Assembly (NCBI GenBank): GCA_922989275.2
Contig: OV277864.1
Coordinates: forward strand, 70,126,158 to 70,190,157
Length of the DNA: 64,000 bases
Origin: Gari tellinella
Lineage: Eukaryota; Mollusca; Bivalvia; Cardiida; Psammobiidae
Reading direction: 5' to 3'
Shown here: positions 1-12,260 of the stretch, one piece after another
Position numbering within the stretch: position 1 is the stretch's first letter
How the letters are laid out: each line of letters opens with the position of its first letter
Position numbers and translations under genes: made by a program
Notes under the pieces: model-generated
Seen by the model: the letters and a program-made list of their open reading frames with translations, nothing else
What the model was told of the DNA's origin: nothing
The model's database searches: none

Positions 1-398
1 TGTCTAAAGAAACCAGTGTTCAATTCAATAAAACAAAACATTATATCTTATTTACTAAAGAAATGTAGAATACGAAATGATATTTAAAACGGTAAGGTAT
101 CAAATTTATTTATGTGTTTAAAATTCCTGTAATGAATCGGAGGGGGCAAATACTCTGATTTTACTGCAAACAATAACATTATTTCTGCAGGTGACGGCCG
201 AATTTTTATTAGTGTTATAAACAGTTTGGTTCCTGATGAGAGCTAAAGTTACTGATAATATTTGAAAAAGGAATGACCGATTCGGCGTTTTATATGAAAC
301 CAATATACTTCACACTATGTTGACATGTTTTGAAAGAAACTGCAGTTTAACGCATTACATGTTAGCGGCGGATATATTTGCCACAGTGATTACCCTTG

Positions 399-460
399 CA
401 AACAGTTTGGATCCAGATGAGATGACGCGTAACGCGACATCTCATCAGGGTTCAAAATGT
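399..460. repeat. Decayed core-1 palindrome (family F type)
   Basis: A GCAAACAGTTTGGATCCAGA arm is followed by a damaged inverse arm ending in CATCTCATCAGGG around an ACGCGTAACGCG centre. The outer part of the second arm is lost, and no element ends are clear around it. Confidence 0.55.
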
Positions 461-1093
461 TTTACTATCAGATCCTGTTTTGAAAAAAAAAAGATAAAAT
501 TCTATTTTTAAATCATCAGCAGACGACAAATGGTTGCAGACGAAAATATTACCCAGCATGCAAAAAGTTAACTATGTGAATTGTTGCAGGCGACAAACAT
601 TTTGCAGAAAACAATTAAGTAGAGTGCTAATGGAAAACCAACATATATGACATTCAATAAATTAGAATGGGAATACATGTATAATTCGGTGAATGATCAT
701 ATACAAATGTTATTGCACTGCAAAAATGTAGACCTAGAACAGTCTGAATCTACACTGCTTGACACCCACAACCATTTTCAGTATTTTAATGCACTTTTGA
801 ATTATTTGCCAGCGTAGACCTCACTCAGACGTCTAGATTGAGATGACAGGTAAGTTTGGTCTACACGGTTTTGCAATTCAATCTCAAGACACACCTCATA
901 TTTATTTCTATACTTATAAAAATACATTTTCGTATACTATAATGCTTTGTTTTGGTTGTAATAAAGGGTATAAAGCTGTGTGTTGTTTTCCTTTTCTAAG
1001 ACAGGCCTAATAGACTATAAGTCACTACACGTGAAATTGGGTTTCCTGGAGATTTATTTATTATCATGAAGAATTGGTCATACAACGTGTTTA

Positions 1094-1309
1094 TACAGTG
1101 GGGAAGATGTTACTCTTTCTCAATAAACACGTTCGTGCCAATACTATTACTTCCAAAGCAAACAGTTTGGAGCCAGACCAGACACCGTATAATGCGGCGT
1201 CTGATCGGACTCCATACATCCCACCATGTTTCAGAACGATGTTATTTCATTGCAAATAGTTTGCGCTCAGTTTCGTTTAAACGGGAACAATAACTTTGTC
1301 TCCAATGTA
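1094..1309 (+). mobile_element. Family A MITE, degenerate copy
   Basis: It begins TACAGTGGGGAAGATG and ends with an altered GTCTCCAATGTA, so both TA-flanked ends of family A are recognisable. The centre near 1169-1240 has a core-1 palindrome (CAAACAGTTTGGAGCCAGAC) whose right arm is damaged. An open frame crosses it but is only a translation of the repeat. Confidence 0.75.
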
Positions 1310-2279
1310 CCGGTAAGTCCTCATAATGAGAAATGTTATGAAACACAGCTGTCAAGTTATGAGAATATTACCCTGATTACTAGACGATCTAACCAATAAA
1401 CTATAACAAAAAGCTAGGGCTCTAAATATGTGACCTTCACCAGATTGACAACAAATGCCCCTGTCTTTTAAATCATCTGTGAAATTATCCCACGTTACCA
1501 AACCATCACAACCTTAGATTAATATCGTATAGAAATGAAATTGAATTTTTGAAGTATAAGTCTGCGTGATCGCACATAAATGTTCTCTGATCAACAAAAT
1601 TAACTTATATAATATATTTCTGTAGAATATGAGCATACGTTACCACCACATTCTGCTTACGTGATGTATTTCTATACAATTAAACGGGAATACACATGTT
1701 CTCTGTTCCGTTTCCAATATCATTGTCCACTTTCAGTCTCTCTGGGTTTATCCTTTTGTAATTCTTTTTTCAAATTTGAACATAACTCATACACAACAAA
1801 TACAATTGAAAAGTTATATTTCGTTTCTAGTACTTGGACAACATTATCAGAATATCATTTATCGTACCACCTTGTTCAGAGTAAATAATACGTGTTCATT
1901 CATAAGACAAATAGATATTGCCACATACATGTTATGCTAAAGGACCGTTCGTTATTAGCTTATAGCTTTATAAGATGCATCGACCAAAAAAGGCCATGTA
2001 GAATTATGCCCCTTTAGTCAATTTACAAACACAAACCTCTAAAATCGACTTTGCTAAAGACTTAAATCAGATCAGATAGACCGCAACTCGTCATTTGGTT
2101 AGAGTCTTAGATTGGAAAACTGTTTGAAATTCTCGTGTTGACATATGTTCCGGAAATTCGTAAATAAATATAAATAAAAGTTAAGCAAATGCTATTCTGT
2201 CGTCTAAATGGTTAGAACACACGGTAAAATTAGGCGGAGAAACACTTTACTATTTCATTGCCACGTTTTATCGTCTGCT
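1310..2279. other. AT-rich stretch, nothing recognised
   Basis: I see no coding exon, RNA gene or repeat with definable ends here. Short open frames lack any family resemblance. Confidence 0.4.
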
Positions 2280-2476
2280 TTAACCCTTTTACCGCCAAAA
2301 TATCGTCTGCATTGGTAGTGTTGTTTGCAATATTTTTAAAGTCAAATGCAGGGCTGTTTTGCCTAAGAAATGTCGATATGAGTGTCAAACAGTTTGTATC
2401 CTGATCATATGCCGCGTTACGCGGCGTCTGATTAATATCAAAACTGTTTTGGCGCCATTGACAGTGAAAGAGTTAA
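2280..2476 (+). mobile_element. Family F MITE (TTAA ends)
   Basis: Starts TTAACCCTTTTACCGCC and ends GTGAAAGAGTTAA, so it is bounded by TTAA on both sides. The centre has CAAACAGTTTGTATCCTGAT and a GCCGCGTTACGCGGC loop region, with the outer right arm decayed to AAAACTGTTTT. The left half carries the ATCGTCTGC motif shared with families F and B. Confidence 0.75.
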
Positions 2477-5400
2477 AGATAGAAAAAAACAAGACATAAC
2501 ACCAGTAGTAACTTAATGTTTCAGGCTGTATATATCATTCCTAAAGTAGTTAGCTCTCTGCATCGATACTAAGGTGATTATTAGATCGATGCATTGCCTG
2601 ATGTCGAAGGATAAACGAATTGGCGTCCCTAGGGTGATCCTTAACTCAACAATTGTCTTGAAAAGCCAAATGCAAATAAATCTATTTGATAAAGTTCTTG
2701 TTAGGTTGTTGTTAATTGGGAGATTTGTTATCAAATAAATTCATCTCAGATCAATGAACGGGACACTTATCCGAAATTATAATGTATTGTAAATTACTCT
2801 ATCTGCTATGTGTTGGAAATATTTACAAAGCGTAATTCTAATCAAACTGTATTAGAACAGTATACGCTCCTAATGAGAGAATTGGAACACATAACATGTT
2901 TTAAAATAAAACACATCAATTTACATAATTTGTTTTGTGTTGACATTAAAAGAACGATTATAATAGTGATTAACTATCTTTCAGTACAATTGATAACGTC
3001 TGAAAGACGAATAAAGCACGTTGAATGTTGTTTGGTGTGTAATTTACTCATCAGAGGGATAATTTCATTGAATCATAGCCATGTACAGACGTGTCCTTTA
3101 CAAACAGCATAGACCCAAATCAGAGGTCTGCAGTGTTTGCTTTTTCGTATATTACAAAAACAACCACAAAATATGAACCATGGACTAGCCGTTATCAAGA
3201 ACTAGTCCTGATCATAGGTACAGAAATAAAATGAATGCTCTAAAGATGTTAAAACAAAACATTCTCAAACTTTCTTTCATACATGTTGTTTGAAATCAAG
3301 AAACGAAATAATGTGAGCGAAAACTATCGATTTATTAGTATATCATTGACATTAAAAGTTTCGTTCAATTATTAAAATGTATCTTTATTCAGTATTTCTT
3401 AAGATGTTTTCGTTCATAGCTTGTGTTTAAGACAAGTGATTACATCACTCAGACTAAAAGTAAAGCAAGACTTGCCATCTGTCTAGTTACAGAGATAGAA
3501 AATTCAAAAGGCGTTTCTATATGGAAACGGAATGATAAAATTAAGAAAAATGTACTTAAAATTGATTGCCATCACCACGTCGACAAGTGTAAGTGATCCA
3601 TTTCTGCGCGACGCAATCACAAAACTTCAACAATTTGTTAAATTATGGAGAGTCATTGCATGGTTTCAAACATTCATTCACTTTTTCTGATGTTAAATTT
3701 TTTTGTCGAGAACGTACATTCGCACTCACATTAACTAAGAGCAATCACACTCGTGCTTTTATCGATTTCATGAGGCAGTTCCATATAAAATAAACAATAT
3801 CAGTAAACTTGATCATCTCTAAAGTTCAACTTGTTGATTATTTCTTAAAGAATTGTAAAATGCGAGAAATCATTCAAGTTGCCAAACACTAAAAGGTGAA
3901 TATGTTTTACAAAATTACTTAAAAGACAATTCAATAATTTTACGTTTGAACACAAATATTAAAATAAAAACTACCGTATTTTAAATCCAAACATGCAATT
4001 ATGTTTACTTCGAATTAATTACTTTAATAGAAATGCGTTTTACTAGCATAAAGTAACTCATTTCGTTAGAGAAAAATCTCAAAGCCATGCACTTATATAC
4101 TGGTAGTCTACACTTTTAAGGCTGGAACATCATAGAGAAGGAAAATCGTATTTTGCCTTTAACTGTTATTTAATTTTGGGTAATTCAACTTGTACTACAA
4201 AATAACAACAGTAGATCTATAATGAAAACAAACAATCAGATCAACAAGTTTGTTTTGCGTACATTGTGTATCTCTCTTGCTGAGTTGAACATTTACATTC
4301 GGTTCATGAACGAAAGGCGCTGTCTTTTCAAATCTGGTTTTCGTTATATAAATTAAGCTTGTCTGTTTTCTTATTCATTATGCATTCTTAATTTTTGTTA
4401 AAAGCCACATGTACACCAAGCAATTGTTACCAGTAAACAATAAGTTTCATGTACATGTATGTAAAGGCAAATGATATATGTATGACTTAAACATATGTTT
4501 GTATTATGAAATAAAAAAACTAAAGGTAGAGAATTTTAATAAAATATCATGTTTTTAATTATTCAAAAGAATGTGAAGTATCAGGATCGACAGTAATATT
4601 TACACTATAATGTTAAAATGATTATCAACAATGTCTCACTTTCCATTTTTGTACCCTACGACGACTAAATTACGCGGATTAAAAAAACAAAACAAATCAC
4701 GTCCACTTCATGCATATATTGCATATGTCAAATAGATGGGACACAAAATGTATCGGAATGCAAGTTATGTAGTTTGACGTGCGTATCTTTCATGCATATT
4801 TACCCTTACTTGTTTGCAGTTTTAAGATTAGACAGTATACGCCGCAAGCAATTGCATAAAACAATAATAATTACATCTTATTTTCCATTTCGTAGTATTT
4901 CTAAGATATATGAACTACAATTTGGATGCAAATCCCAATGTTAATAACTAATTCACATTACCAAAAATCAATCAAGTATTGGAAGCATTGCATTAACGAG
5001 TTAATACTGCAGGATGCAATCTCTATCAACATCAGATAAAAGGAACATACTTCTAAAAATGCAAATCGTATCTAACATTTCGATTAAATAACATGGACTG
5101 ATTTCAATTGGTTTTAGCGAGGAAGAGTTAATTTATTTTCCCGTTTGTTCCTTAGATGATATAAAACAATTCAGCTACAGATAGAATGCCAAGTTACTCA
5201 TCATCTTAGCTGGATGCAAGTAATTGGCAAAAATTACTACAAACTCGCACATAGCAGGCTACTTAAGATTAGGACTTTTCAACCAGATACAGCTATACAT
5301 CAATAACATGAAGCTTTGGTTTGTTCTTTGGTTTTTTTTAAAATACTAATTAATGCAGTTACGGTCGTCTTTGATCACATTGAATGAATGACAGTCTCAA

Positions 5401-5680
5401 GACGAAAACAAACTGTATTTTGCTTTGATTGTTTAAGTCATGGAAAACGTAAATATAGAAATAATTGCAGTATGAAATTATCTATTTATTAAAACTTGTT
5501 TTCTTATCCCAGTAACGGCAAACGTCTTCGCCAGTTTTAACCTTCTACCTTCTATATTACTGTCTGCGGTTACATTGTTTTCTGCAGTATTGTTGCAAAC
5601 TTAGGTTTTAAGCACATTGACCGAACAAATACAGGGGTCAATTTCAAATAAGTATTGTCAGCAGTAAGGGTTTGTCACAA
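2477..5680. other. Long AT-rich stretch without recognisable features
   Basis: About 3.2 kb of strongly AT-rich DNA. The open frames are at most 100 codons and carry no motif I know. I see no palindrome of the families used elsewhere. It may be intergenic or intronic. Confidence 0.4.
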
Positions 5681-5684
5681 GGGG

Positions 5685-5910
5685 TGTTGCATTCAAGTAT
5701 GAAGTAAATTCATTGACTTATACAGAAGTTATGGCCAATGTTAGAGTTTTTGGAAAATGAGATCCTCACGGTGAGTTCATTGATTGGTCAATGTAAAAAA
5801 GTATATGTCAACTGAAAGGTTATGTTTCCCGGGGTGTTATATCAATGTATAAAATAAATCAATCAGGTAAAACGGAAGTTATGTTAAAAAATGTTAGGGA
5901 TAGGGGTAGT
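5685..5910. repeat. Diverged tandem duplication
   Basis: Two related blocks follow each other. Each contains GGGGTGTT, then GTATGAAGTAAAT or GTATAAAATAAAT, then GAAGTTATG and AATGTTAG. The second copy is clearly diverged. Confidence 0.5.
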
Positions 5911-6023
5911 CTCCAGATCATTCTATTACAAAGTTAGAGCGCAGAAGGAAATTATATTTTGTGTGGCTAGCCATGCAACAGAAAACATAAGGATTAACCA
6001 CATAAATACCGTCCCGTAAGAAC

Positions 6024-6080
6024 ATCCGTCCGCCCATCCCCCATCCGTCCGTCCGCCTGTCCGTCCGTCAGTCCTTCCGT
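6024..6080. repeat. Imperfect CCGT/CCGC microsatellite
   Basis: Short imperfect run of four-base units (CCGTCCGTCCGCC and variants). The 154-codon reverse frame at 5926-6390 owes its repeated Thr-Asp-Gly-Arg segment to this tract and is not regarded as a gene. Confidence 0.8.
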
Positions 6081-6555
6081 TAAAAAGGGATGGATAATTA
6101 CAGAATTTTTCAAAAATTCTCCGATTAAGTTTCTCTGATAAATCGCACACCAAAAAAACATAATTATGCATTTCGTGTGTTTGTATATAGGGATTAACAG
6201 AAATAGCAGAACTTTGTTTCCCTTCATGCAGTTCGGTATTCATATAACGTGTTTTGTACATTTCTGAATGTTCTATAAGTGCAGTTTCGGTATGTATGTA
6301 CTTGTGCTTATTCATCGTAAGGAGAACAAGACTGAAACGGCTTTCTCGATGTCTGAGCTTGGTGTAGCCATTGCTGTATACACCCGGCAACTTTTATCAA
6401 CCTATTGCGGGTAAAGAAAAAATTTTTTTTGTAAGATTCCTGGAAATAACTGACGTAGTTCACGAAATTCCGTTCGCGACTGTACTATGAAATTATTTCT
6501 AATGTTACGAACGACATTTTAAAATGGTGTATGACCAATTTAAAGAAATATCTTT

Positions 6556-7123
6556 ATACTTTATTTATGCTTTTCGGTAGATTACCACGAATTAGCAGTG
6601 GGTTATCACTTGGTAATCCACTGCAGTGGATTATCACCAATCGCTTTTATTATGAATTTCCCCCGTAGGGCTCCCCAAGAATCGTAGTGAATCGTGTCTT
6701 ATCGTTAAATTCCGGCAGTCCGATTTGTCGCGAACGACTTACCGGAAGAGCACGAATCCAAACTCGGGAGCAACGAAGTAATTCGGATGACGTCAAATCA
6801 ATAAATAAGCGAAGTCATCGTACAGGAAACTGTTTCGAAAATGTGTTCGATATAAAGTTGGGGCTCAACATGGGGTAAATCATTTACTTTCGCTTTCTCA
6901 ATTGTCGAAAAATTTCGTTTAAAAAGTGGCTTAAAAGCATAAATAAATAGAATAATTGTATTTTTTTTTCAGTATAAGATCGAATTTAATCCATTTCGTG
7001 AACATCAGACTGTTAAATTTACACTCGTGGCTTCGCCACTCGTGTAAATATAACGTCTGATGTTCACTCAATGGATTACATTTCTATCTTATACTGAAAA
7101 AAAAACAATTATCCTCTATGTAT
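6556..7123 (+). mobile_element. Family H element, copy 1
   Basis: About 565 bp matching 44215-44747 along its whole length. It starts at TTTATGCTTTTCGG and ends at CAATTATCCTCTATGTAT. The right part (about 6952-7112) is one long imperfect hairpin whose arms begin TCAGTATAAGAT and whose tip is CTCGTGGCTTCGCCACTCG. The left part contains GGGCTCCCCA and GATGACGTCAAATCAATAAA. No protein is encoded. It is probably a non-autonomous DNA element, but its true termini and target duplication are not certain. Confidence 0.75.
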
Positions 7124-7348
7124 AATTCTGATGTAGCAAAATTTACACATATTTCTTTCAATAAAAGATAGGCCAAATATATCAAATCATTATTTTTTTT
7201 ATAGAAACGTCTATAAAATCATAGCATCGGTCCCTGTTTTAACGATTTAAAGTTATTTACGCACATTTGTAAATTTAGTTAACAGGTCACCACCCGCAAA
7301 ATTCACATCCTACCGAAAATGTCGTTAAAAAAGAACAATGCGTATTGC

Positions 7349-7601
7349 TTAACCCTTTCCCTTATAGAAGCGACTTTTAGCACATTCATTTTATTCATCC
7401 GCTGAAGAAAATAGTTCCAAATTATACCGTAATGAATATGTGTCATATTTAATACTTTGCTTATTCTAGCAGTTAATAGCTTAAAGCAGGCTGAAAGTAA
7501 AGCAGAATGCGCCTTAGGGCGCATTCTGCTTTACTTTCAACCTGCTTTAAGTAGTCACATATCTTCAATACTAGAAACAATGCTATCAGGTAAAGGGTTA
7601 A
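7349..7601 (-). mobile_element. Family D MITE, TTAA-bounded
   Basis: Starts TTAACCCTTTCCC and ends GGTAAAGGGTTAA, giving 253 bp between TTAA sites in inverse orientation to most other D copies. The central core-2 palindrome spans 7480-7551, with arms of about 33 bp (CTTAAAGCAGGCTGAAAGTA outermost) and one arm mismatch. TTAA duplication with CCCTTT ends is the piggyBac pattern. Confidence 0.88.
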
Positions 7602-8506
7602 ATCAAATTTTGGTTTCACGAATTTGTTCTTCTCGCGATAATCAAAGGTTATTTGACTAGGGATAACACAGACAGAGCGTGATTACATCCTCATTAAATT
7701 AAGGTGCATTTATTTAATTTGCTGCAATGTTTCGTTCTGGAATTTTTCATTGGCAACGAGATGCAATTTACTGTTAATTACTGCAGTGGTTTCAGTTTTT
7801 TCCTGATAATCACCGTGACAATTTAGTATAAGGCCTTTTAAAACAATCACGACACTGATTAGCATTGTTCTTTTAAACAAGCTGAACCCATTTGCGGTGT
7901 CTTATTAGAGTCGACACTATTTGCTGGTAAATAAAAATAAAAATCTTGGACATTAACCTTTTAGATCAATATTAATAATGAAATATATAAGCATTGACGT
8001 ATCCACTGGGCGCAAATGTATTTACACAAGGAAATGCAACGCATACCGCTTTTCTACAAACATTTAGTTAGTTATAAGCCAAATCAGAAGGTTGCTGTAG
8101 AAATCATTAGCTAACGGTTTAAAAAAATTCTACAGGACAGGTGAACTTTGCACTATTACGCTGTTTGAAAAAGAAGCATTTACGCGCCACTGGGAGTTAA
8201 TGGATTAATTAGAAAACACTGAAGTTTGTTTTAAATTGTTTTGTTTTTAAAATTGCTAACAGACAGATGTTTTGTTTATGTCTAATTGCATTCTCAGTAT
8301 TTGCAAAATACATTGCAATTAAATCGTCCAAAAGAACACAAAGTTTAAAGTTAAAATACTGTAAATGAGAAAACACAAAACACTAAATGCAATTTATATC
8401 GATAGAAACTAACATTTGTTTTGCTTAGAGGACTTTAAATTTTATTACAATGCAATTACACTAGTAAATGTCAATACGCTCGTATATAGCAAGTATTAAT
8501 GTTTTC

Positions 8507-8984
8507 TTCTGACCTGTCGGAGTTACTTTTAGATTGGAACATTCTAAAACTTTCAAAGGGATGAGTTTTCTCTACATACGGTTAATGATACGGATAGCTG
8601 TAATTTTTGTGCGCAATGTACAGTAGGGGATACCTTATTCTTTCCCGTTTTAACGCAAACGCAATGCACTAAACTGTGGAAATTTACTTTAAGAAATTTT
8701 AATTATATTTTTAATCTGAGTAGCAAACAGGTTGGAGCCTGATCAGACGCCGGGTAACCCGGCGTCTGATCTGGCTCCAACCTGTTTGCAAGCAATGGAA
8801 ATAATAGTTTTAGTATATAAATGCGTTTGTTGGGAAAGAATAAAATATCAGTGGTCTGGTGCTGCACGAGGATCATACTTATCTCAAGTTGGAAAGTGTA
8901 CGACTATATAGATCCGATGTAACCCTGTTATCCTTTTACAATTATGAACTATTCTGTTCTAAAAATAACTCCGACAGGTCAGAA
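8507..8984. mobile_element. Family J inverted-repeat element, interrupted
   Basis: The left end TTCTGACCTGTCGGAGTTAC is matched in inverse orientation at the right end (GTAACTC-like then CCGACAGGTCAGAA at 8971-8984) over about 27 bp. A family A copy lies inside. Without it the element would be about 250 bp, a usual MITE size. Confidence 0.6.
8619..8848 (-). mobile_element. Family A MITE nested in family J
   Basis: The left end is TACAGTAGGGGATACC and the right part has TTGGGAAAGAATAAAATATC, a damaged family A terminus. The core-1 palindrome at 8723-8789 (GCAAACAGGTTGGAGCCTGA) is nearly perfect. Both arms carry the unusual CAGGTTGG where other copies have CAGTTTGG. Confidence 0.75.
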
Positions 8985-9020
8985 AAATCAGACAATACTA
9001 AACGATAAATCACTTAGTAA

Positions 9021-9413
9021 ATGTTAACAACTGGAAGAGCTTTTTATAAAGAAGGCCAACCACTATTTGAAATACATTCAAATGTACATGTATTTTCAAA
9101 TATATTTTGTTTTGTTCTTAACTTACAAAACTATGTGTATCGACAAAGCATTGCTGTCAAAACAAACGTAGTAGAATGTACAATGGATACTGATATGTCG
9201 TTTTGTCACGAAAGCTATGAATATAAGATAATTTTTTTTGTCAATTTAATAACTCAAATAGTAATGTCATGCTATTTATATGAATTTATTTCCATAGTTA
9301 TATACCAAAATAATGGGCAAACTCTTTATTTGCCTGTAGTAATTACAATCTTATTTGGTTGTCAGTTAAATAACATGGTTTGGAAAGTTTATATAGAAAA
9401 ACTAAATGCATAA
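9021..9413 (+). CDS. Unrecognised 130-codon open frame
   Basis: A 130-residue frame starting with Met and ending at a TAA. The C-terminal half has two hydrophobic stretches, roughly residues 70-95 and 101-118, that could be membrane segments; the N-terminal half is mixed. I recognise no family, catalytic motif or signal peptide. It lies outside every repeat I can define, which is why it is listed. It could be a terminal exon, but no splice acceptor can be assigned with confidence, and chance is the likelier explanation in such AT-rich DNA. Confidence 0.12.
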   Translation: MLTTGRAFYKEGQPLFEIHSNVHVFSNIFCFVLNLQNYVYRQSIAVKTNVVECTMDTDMSFCHESYEYKIIFFVNLITQIVMSCYLYEFISIVIYQNNGQTLYLPVVITILFGCQLNNMVWKVYIEKLNA

Positions 9414-10134
9414 GAGGTAAACAATTTTTTATTTCGAACGTAACACTAGAAAGTTTAATCTAAGTTAGCATATAAGCATCGTTTCGATTAGGCCATTGCG
9501 GTTACGTTTAAAATACAACTATCCACTTCAAAGTTTTTGGTGAAATACAATATAACCTCGATAATATAAACGTACCTGTTTTTCAATTTTATACGGGCCT
9601 TTAGCCCTTATCATGCGATGATATCGTCTGCTTCGAAATTGTCGTCTGCTTAATTAAAAACATAGATTGAGATCTGCTGAGAGGATTACTTGCCATTTTC
9701 GCTGCAGAGTATTGGGGATACCATGTAGTGTTTAGCTCCATGGTATATTGTTATCAAAATAGTCAAAATAAGCACAGTACTAGCTTAGTGAGTACTACAT
9801 ACAATCTGGAAACACTTTTCGCAATCTTTTGACGCCATCTGCTGCCAGTGAACTACAGGCATTTATTAAATGAGATTTAAATATTAGTCTTTTAGCATCT
9901 AAATAACACTTAAATGTTTAACCTAGGTAATGTATATATAGCTTTTTGTACATATGTCAATTTTGATAACGATCAATGTTCAATTCTAAACTTCAATGTT
10001 ACGGTGAAAAATATTTTGTAATAGCCTGTTTTTACTGTTTTAAGGGAACTATTTTGCATATAGTTATTATTACAGCTATGAATCATGTAAGACACTAACA
10101 AACACGTTGTAGCTACGGTACATGTATAATTATT

Positions 10135-10361
10135 TACAGTGGAGAAGACCTTTTTCTCTTTACGCTTAAACTATTACAAACAGTTCAGACCAAGATCAGA
10201 GGTCGGGTAACCCGGCGTCTGATCGGGCTCCAAAATTTTTGCCACTTTTATTAAAATTAATGGCTAGAATTGCCAACACTCTTTCTTTTTCTACTCTTCA
10301 TTACAATGCGTTTGCGGTTTGTTTGGGTTTAAAGGGAAAGAATAACGTTTTCTCCACTGTA
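10135..10361 (+). mobile_element. Family A MITE
   Basis: Bounded by TACAGTGGAGAAGACC and TTTTCTCCACTGTA, 227 bp including the TA bases. The central palindrome is partly eroded: CAAACAGTTCAGACC on the left, then GTCGGGTAACCCGGCGTCTG, with the right outer arm damaged. Confidence 0.88.
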
Positions 10362-10492
10362 TTATAAACTACAACACTAATGAATTTGCTTTCACGTTTT
10401 TAAATGTAAAATGTGTTCTGTATGGTCACTTTGCTAGGTATGTATTCAATCTGACTCTCTTTCAATCACTCGCACTGTTGTATTTCTGAGTA

Positions 10493-10567
10493 CCAAATTG
10501 TGTGGAGCCTGATCAGGCACCGAGTTACACGGTGTCTTATTTAGCTTTAAGCAACTGTTTTTTGTCA
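10493..10567. repeat. Core-1 palindrome relic
   Basis: TGTGGAGCCTGATCAGGCAC followed by a damaged inverse arm with CGGTGTCTTAT. The flanks do not show element ends. Confidence 0.5.
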
Positions 10568-11528
10568 GTTGTTAATATAAGTGTTGTTAGCATTGAATGA
10601 CGCCAACCCTTCTTTGTGCGCTACCTTGTCAATCATCATTAAATTGTAAAAAATGTTGAAAGCGTGCAAACATGAAAATATTTCCCATGGGGGGAAAAGC
10701 AATAATTTGGAAAACAAACCCCAAAACAATCGACATGACCATGAAGTATCATCTCTCCCAATGACTATGTTTTGGTTTTTCATCTTTCGTGATTTTTTCT
10801 AAGATGCATAGACACTTACAAGTTTAAATTATTTTTCAAATGAAAGTGTTACATTCAACAAATGTACATTTACATACAGAAGCATGCGTTAAGCGGTGAT
10901 TTGCTTACAAATACAAGGTGATGCACTAGCAGCTTTCCATAGCGTCGTTGTGTGGTCACTGAATTACAGTTTCACTGCATTTTCAACGTTTTAAATCAGA
11001 ACAGAAATTTGCAAGTAACACAGAAGTGACGACTCACGGAAATCTATCCTTTAGACATTGCTTTTGCCAAGCGATAATGTGAAACCGCATGTGTGTAAGC
11101 CTTCTTTTAACGCATTCACCGCTGGGACTTTTAGTGGACAATTTAATCCTCTAATAAAGCCTAGCCCATTTATGACTATTTAAGGTTTTTCTGCTGAAGG
11201 TTGGAGCCTTCTAATTAGGGTCTACATTGTTTGCATAAAATCAGTGTATTCTTCATTGTTATTTGTTTGTAAAAGGCATGTATATCCGTTAATTTCGTAG
11301 TGTAATTTTGCTGATGCTTACATGTAGGTATATGTTAAATCGCAATCAAATGAACGCTCAAACACAAAAATAACTAAAGTACTTTAGAGCACTGATGATG
11401 GTTGTAAACTGTAATACAAAAGAAAGCCAGGAGTTCACTAATAGTGAAACATTTGATAAAACAGTATTTATTTTTAAATGTATATGATAGTAGGGTTTTA
11501 AACTATTTAAAATAAGTTATCTTTTATA
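10568..11528. other. AT-rich stretch with one possible family E end
   Basis: Only a weak relic is seen near 11107-11240 (TTAACGCATTCACCGC, later GGTTGGAGCC and GGGTCTACATTGTTTGC), reminiscent of families E and F. The rest is unassigned. Confidence 0.35.
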
Positions 11529-12023
11529 TGTCACAGGGATACCGTGTAATCAGGGAATACGTGAAATGACTGAACAATCAAGGATTTCACGAAAACCCTA
11601 AATCTCCCATGGAAAAGGCGTAATTTTGAAGTTTTTCGTTGAAATTTTATAAATATTTGGCAGTTAATTTTGGTTGAAGAAATGGATCTTACCTTGTTTG
11701 ATTCATTAAGATCAAAGGCAAGTACAACGCTATGAATTATTTTGTTAACCTTATTAACAAGACAGATGTCTTGATAGTTTTATTGTCCTGGGTTATATGC
11801 GCACTGTTCACTTATTTTTATTCACTTGTGCGAGAAACTTTATATGGACGTTCATTAGACCATCATATTTTAAGAAAGCATGATGTTTCAAACTCAAAGA
11901 AATGTCATGATAATACAAATCTATGTATTTGATGAAAAAGGGACCTTCCATCAAATCCCTAAAACGCCCTATGATTATGCGTAATCCCTAAAATTTTCCC
12001 TGATTCCACGTTACCCCTGTAAC
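11529..12023. mobile_element. Inverted-repeat DNA element with CAGGGRTAAC-type ends
   Basis: The left end TGTCACAGGGATACCGTGTA, followed by ATCAGGGAA, is matched inversely on the right by TTCCCTGATTCCACGTTACC then CCTGTAACA. This gives about 30-bp terminal repeats around a 495-bp body. Inside are AAACCCTAAATC and AAATCCCTAAAAC near the two ends. A 66-codon frame in the body has no recognisable motif. It is a non-autonomous element of unassigned superfamily. Confidence 0.65.
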
Positions 12024-12260
12024 ATATATAATTATATATACAGAGAACTTGAAACATTGAATAATACTGTAAAGAGTCTTAAACCGGATCCCTATTTTGT
12101 AAATAATTTCATGAAACACGTGAATTGTTTTCAAGCATATTTTGAGATTTTCTATTCATATAACTTTTAAATGAAAATAAAAATAATCTCAAGGCAGCAT
12201 TTCCAATCTATTGCGCCGACACATTCGGAAATGCCGCAATTCAAAGCAACATGTCACTTT

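Noticed and set aside
5926..6390. 154-codon reverse open frame, the longest in the window
   Set aside because: Its repeated Thr-Asp-Gly-Arg part is the translation of a CCGT microsatellite, and the rest has no known motif.
6952..7112. Large hairpin as a structured non-coding RNA gene
   Set aside because: It recurs at 44.6 kb as part of the family H repeat, so a transposon end is the simpler reading.
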